Shown: positions 20,922 to 21,898 of the stretch, piece by piece
How positions within the stretch are numbered: position 1 is the stretch's first letter
Layout: every line of letters begins with the position of its first letter
Assembly (NCBI GenBank): GCA_027037705.1
Contig: JALVYZ010000357.1
Coordinates: forward strand, 469 to 22,366
Origin: a bacterium
GTDB lineage: Bacteria; DYJV01; JALVYZ01
Direction of reading: 5' to 3'
Length of the DNA: 21,898 nt
Program-made: the position numbers and the translations under genes
The notes under the pieces: model-generated
Told to the model about the DNA's origin: nothing
The model's database searches: none
The model's input: the letters and a program-made list of their open reading frames with translations, nothing else

Positions 20922-21898
20922 AAGTTCTTATTGTTAATACAGGTAGATTCGGTGATACAATTCAATCAGTACCTTTAATTTTGGGATTAAAAAAAAAATA
21001 TCCAGAATGTAAAATTTTTTATCTCTGTCTTGAAAATTTTAAAGCAGTAGCTGAAATTATTCCTGAAATCGATTTAATTATTCCTATAAATTTTAGTTCA
21101 ATACTAAAAAGCATAGATAATAATTTTATAGATCATGCGTATATTGAATTAAAAAAAATATTTAATGAAATTAATTTAAAATTTGACATTTTAATAAACA
21201 TTTCATTTTCTACTTTAAGTGCAGTTATTTCTTCAATTATTAATGCCAAAGAAAAAAAAGGATTAATACTAAATGAAAAAAATGAATTTGTAGCATATGA
21301 TAACTGGAGTAGGTTTTTTCTTGCAATAGTTAATAATAGAATCTCTTCACCATTTAATTTAGTTGATATATTTTCTAAAATAGGGGGTGTTGTTTCTGGA
21401 AAAATAAGAATATCTCTACCTAAAAATATAAAAAATATTGGATTTCAAATGGGAGCTTCCACATATGACAGACGATGGCCAGTTGAAAAGTTTTCACAAC
21501 TTGCAAAAATAATATTAGAAAGGGATAAAAACATAAAGATTTATCTATTTGGTAGTAAAAATGAAATAGAATTATCAAAAAGATTTGAAAGTTATTTTAA
21601 TCATTCAAATATAATAAATCTAATTGGTAAAACATCTATAATAGACCTTTATAAAATTTTAAAAGATAAAATTGATGTTCTTATAACAAATGATACTGGA
21701 ACAATGCATCTTGCCTGGTATGCAGGTAAAAAAGTTATAGAATTATCTTTAGGTCCTGCTCTATATAATACAACTGGACCTGTTGGTGAAGGGCATATCG
21801 TTATTCAGCCAGATATTGAATGTTCCCCATGTAGTTATCAAACAAATTGTCTTAATTTAAATTGTCATAATTTAGTATCTCCTGAATTAATAAATAGT
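20918..21898 (+). CDS. Family 9 glycosyltransferase (heptosyltransferase-like), cut by the window end
   Basis: 327 codons are visible with no stop before the right edge. It opens with MKVLIVNTGRFGDTIQSVPL, the N-terminal nucleotide-sugar transferase signature of GT9. Further along come GFQMGAS...RRWPVEKFSQLA and NDTGTMHLAWYAGK, the donor-binding block of heptosyltransferases. Near the visible end a cysteine group (CSPCSYQTNCLNLNC, about 305-319) is like that in some GT9 enzymes. It probably adds a core sugar (heptose or similar) to lipopolysaccharide on the cytoplasmic face of the inner membrane. The start overlaps the pcm stop as ATGA. Confidence 0.88.
   Translation, partial: MKVLIVNTGRFGDTIQSVPLILGLKKKYPECKIFYLCLENFKAVAEIIPEIDLIIPINFSSILKSIDNNFIDHAYIELKKIFNEINLKFDILINISFSTLSAVISSIINAKEKKGLILNEKNEFVAYDNWSRFFLAIVNNRISSPFNLVDIFSKIGGVVSGKIRISLPKNIKNIGFQMGASTYDRRWPVEKFSQLAKIILERDKNIKIYLFGSKNEIELSKRFESYFNHSNIINLIGKTSIIDLYKILKDKIDVLITNDTGTMHLAWYAGKKVIELSLGPALYNTTGPVGEGHIVIQPDIECSPCSYQTNCLNLNCHNLVSPELINS

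Overview
The window comes from a strongly AT-rich bacterial chromosome with very short gaps between genes. A lipid-A-type LABN membrane protein and a family 9 (heptosyltransferase-like) glycosyltransferase point to a Gram-negative, LPS-making cell. Several radical-SAM enzymes and an FchA/FolD one-carbon pair fit an anaerobe, possibly thermophilic. I cannot name the phylum from this sequence. There are no rRNAs, tRNAs, IS elements, CRISPR arrays or phage genes.

Layout. (1) 63-1699, minus strand: fchA and folD, which interconvert one-carbon units on tetrahydrofolate. The gap between them is filled with degenerate 10-bp and 7-bp tandem repeats. (2) 1820-4255, plus: a PAS-GAF-PAS-GGDEF-EAL cyclic-di-GMP protein whose promoter is back to back with that of folD. 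(3) 4240-8436, minus: a three-gene overlapping operon of a Pat-like acetyltransferase (acyl-CoA synthetase-like domains plus GNAT), sfsA and a radical-SAM protein. (4) 8673-11599, plus: rph, an rdgB-glycosyltransferase fusion, a LABN protein and a DedA protein. (5) 11596-12222, minus: a metallo-beta-lactamase-fold hydrolase. (6) 12320-14003, plus: a cysteine hydrolase overlapping argJ. (7) 14004-14300: a repeat-filled gap of 7-bp units and two opposed arrays of 8-bp units. (8) 14301-21898, plus: mazG, an AT-rich gap with two DnaA-box-like 9-mers, fxsA, a second radical-SAM protein, a sirtuin, rlmE, proS, rlmB, pcm and a GT9 gene cut by the window end.

How the genes fit together. FolD carries a Gln-to-Glu change at the catalytic LPLP motif while FchA next door supplies cyclohydrolase activity, so the two reactions may be split between two proteins. 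The Pat-like acetyltransferase has lost the phospho-histidine of its synthetase domain. With the sirtuin 8 kb away it could form a reversible lysine-acylation pair. The rph-rdgB/GT2-LABN chain joins RNA maturation and nucleotide cleansing to an envelope glycolipid module through ATGA overlaps and a gene fusion. rlmE, proS, rlmB and pcm form a translation and protein-repair run that leads into LPS synthesis.

The most unusual material is the family of short, degenerate, strictly phased tandem repeats (7, 8 and 10 bp units) in gaps 700-826, 10957-10984 and 14004-14280. One heptamer is shared by all three.
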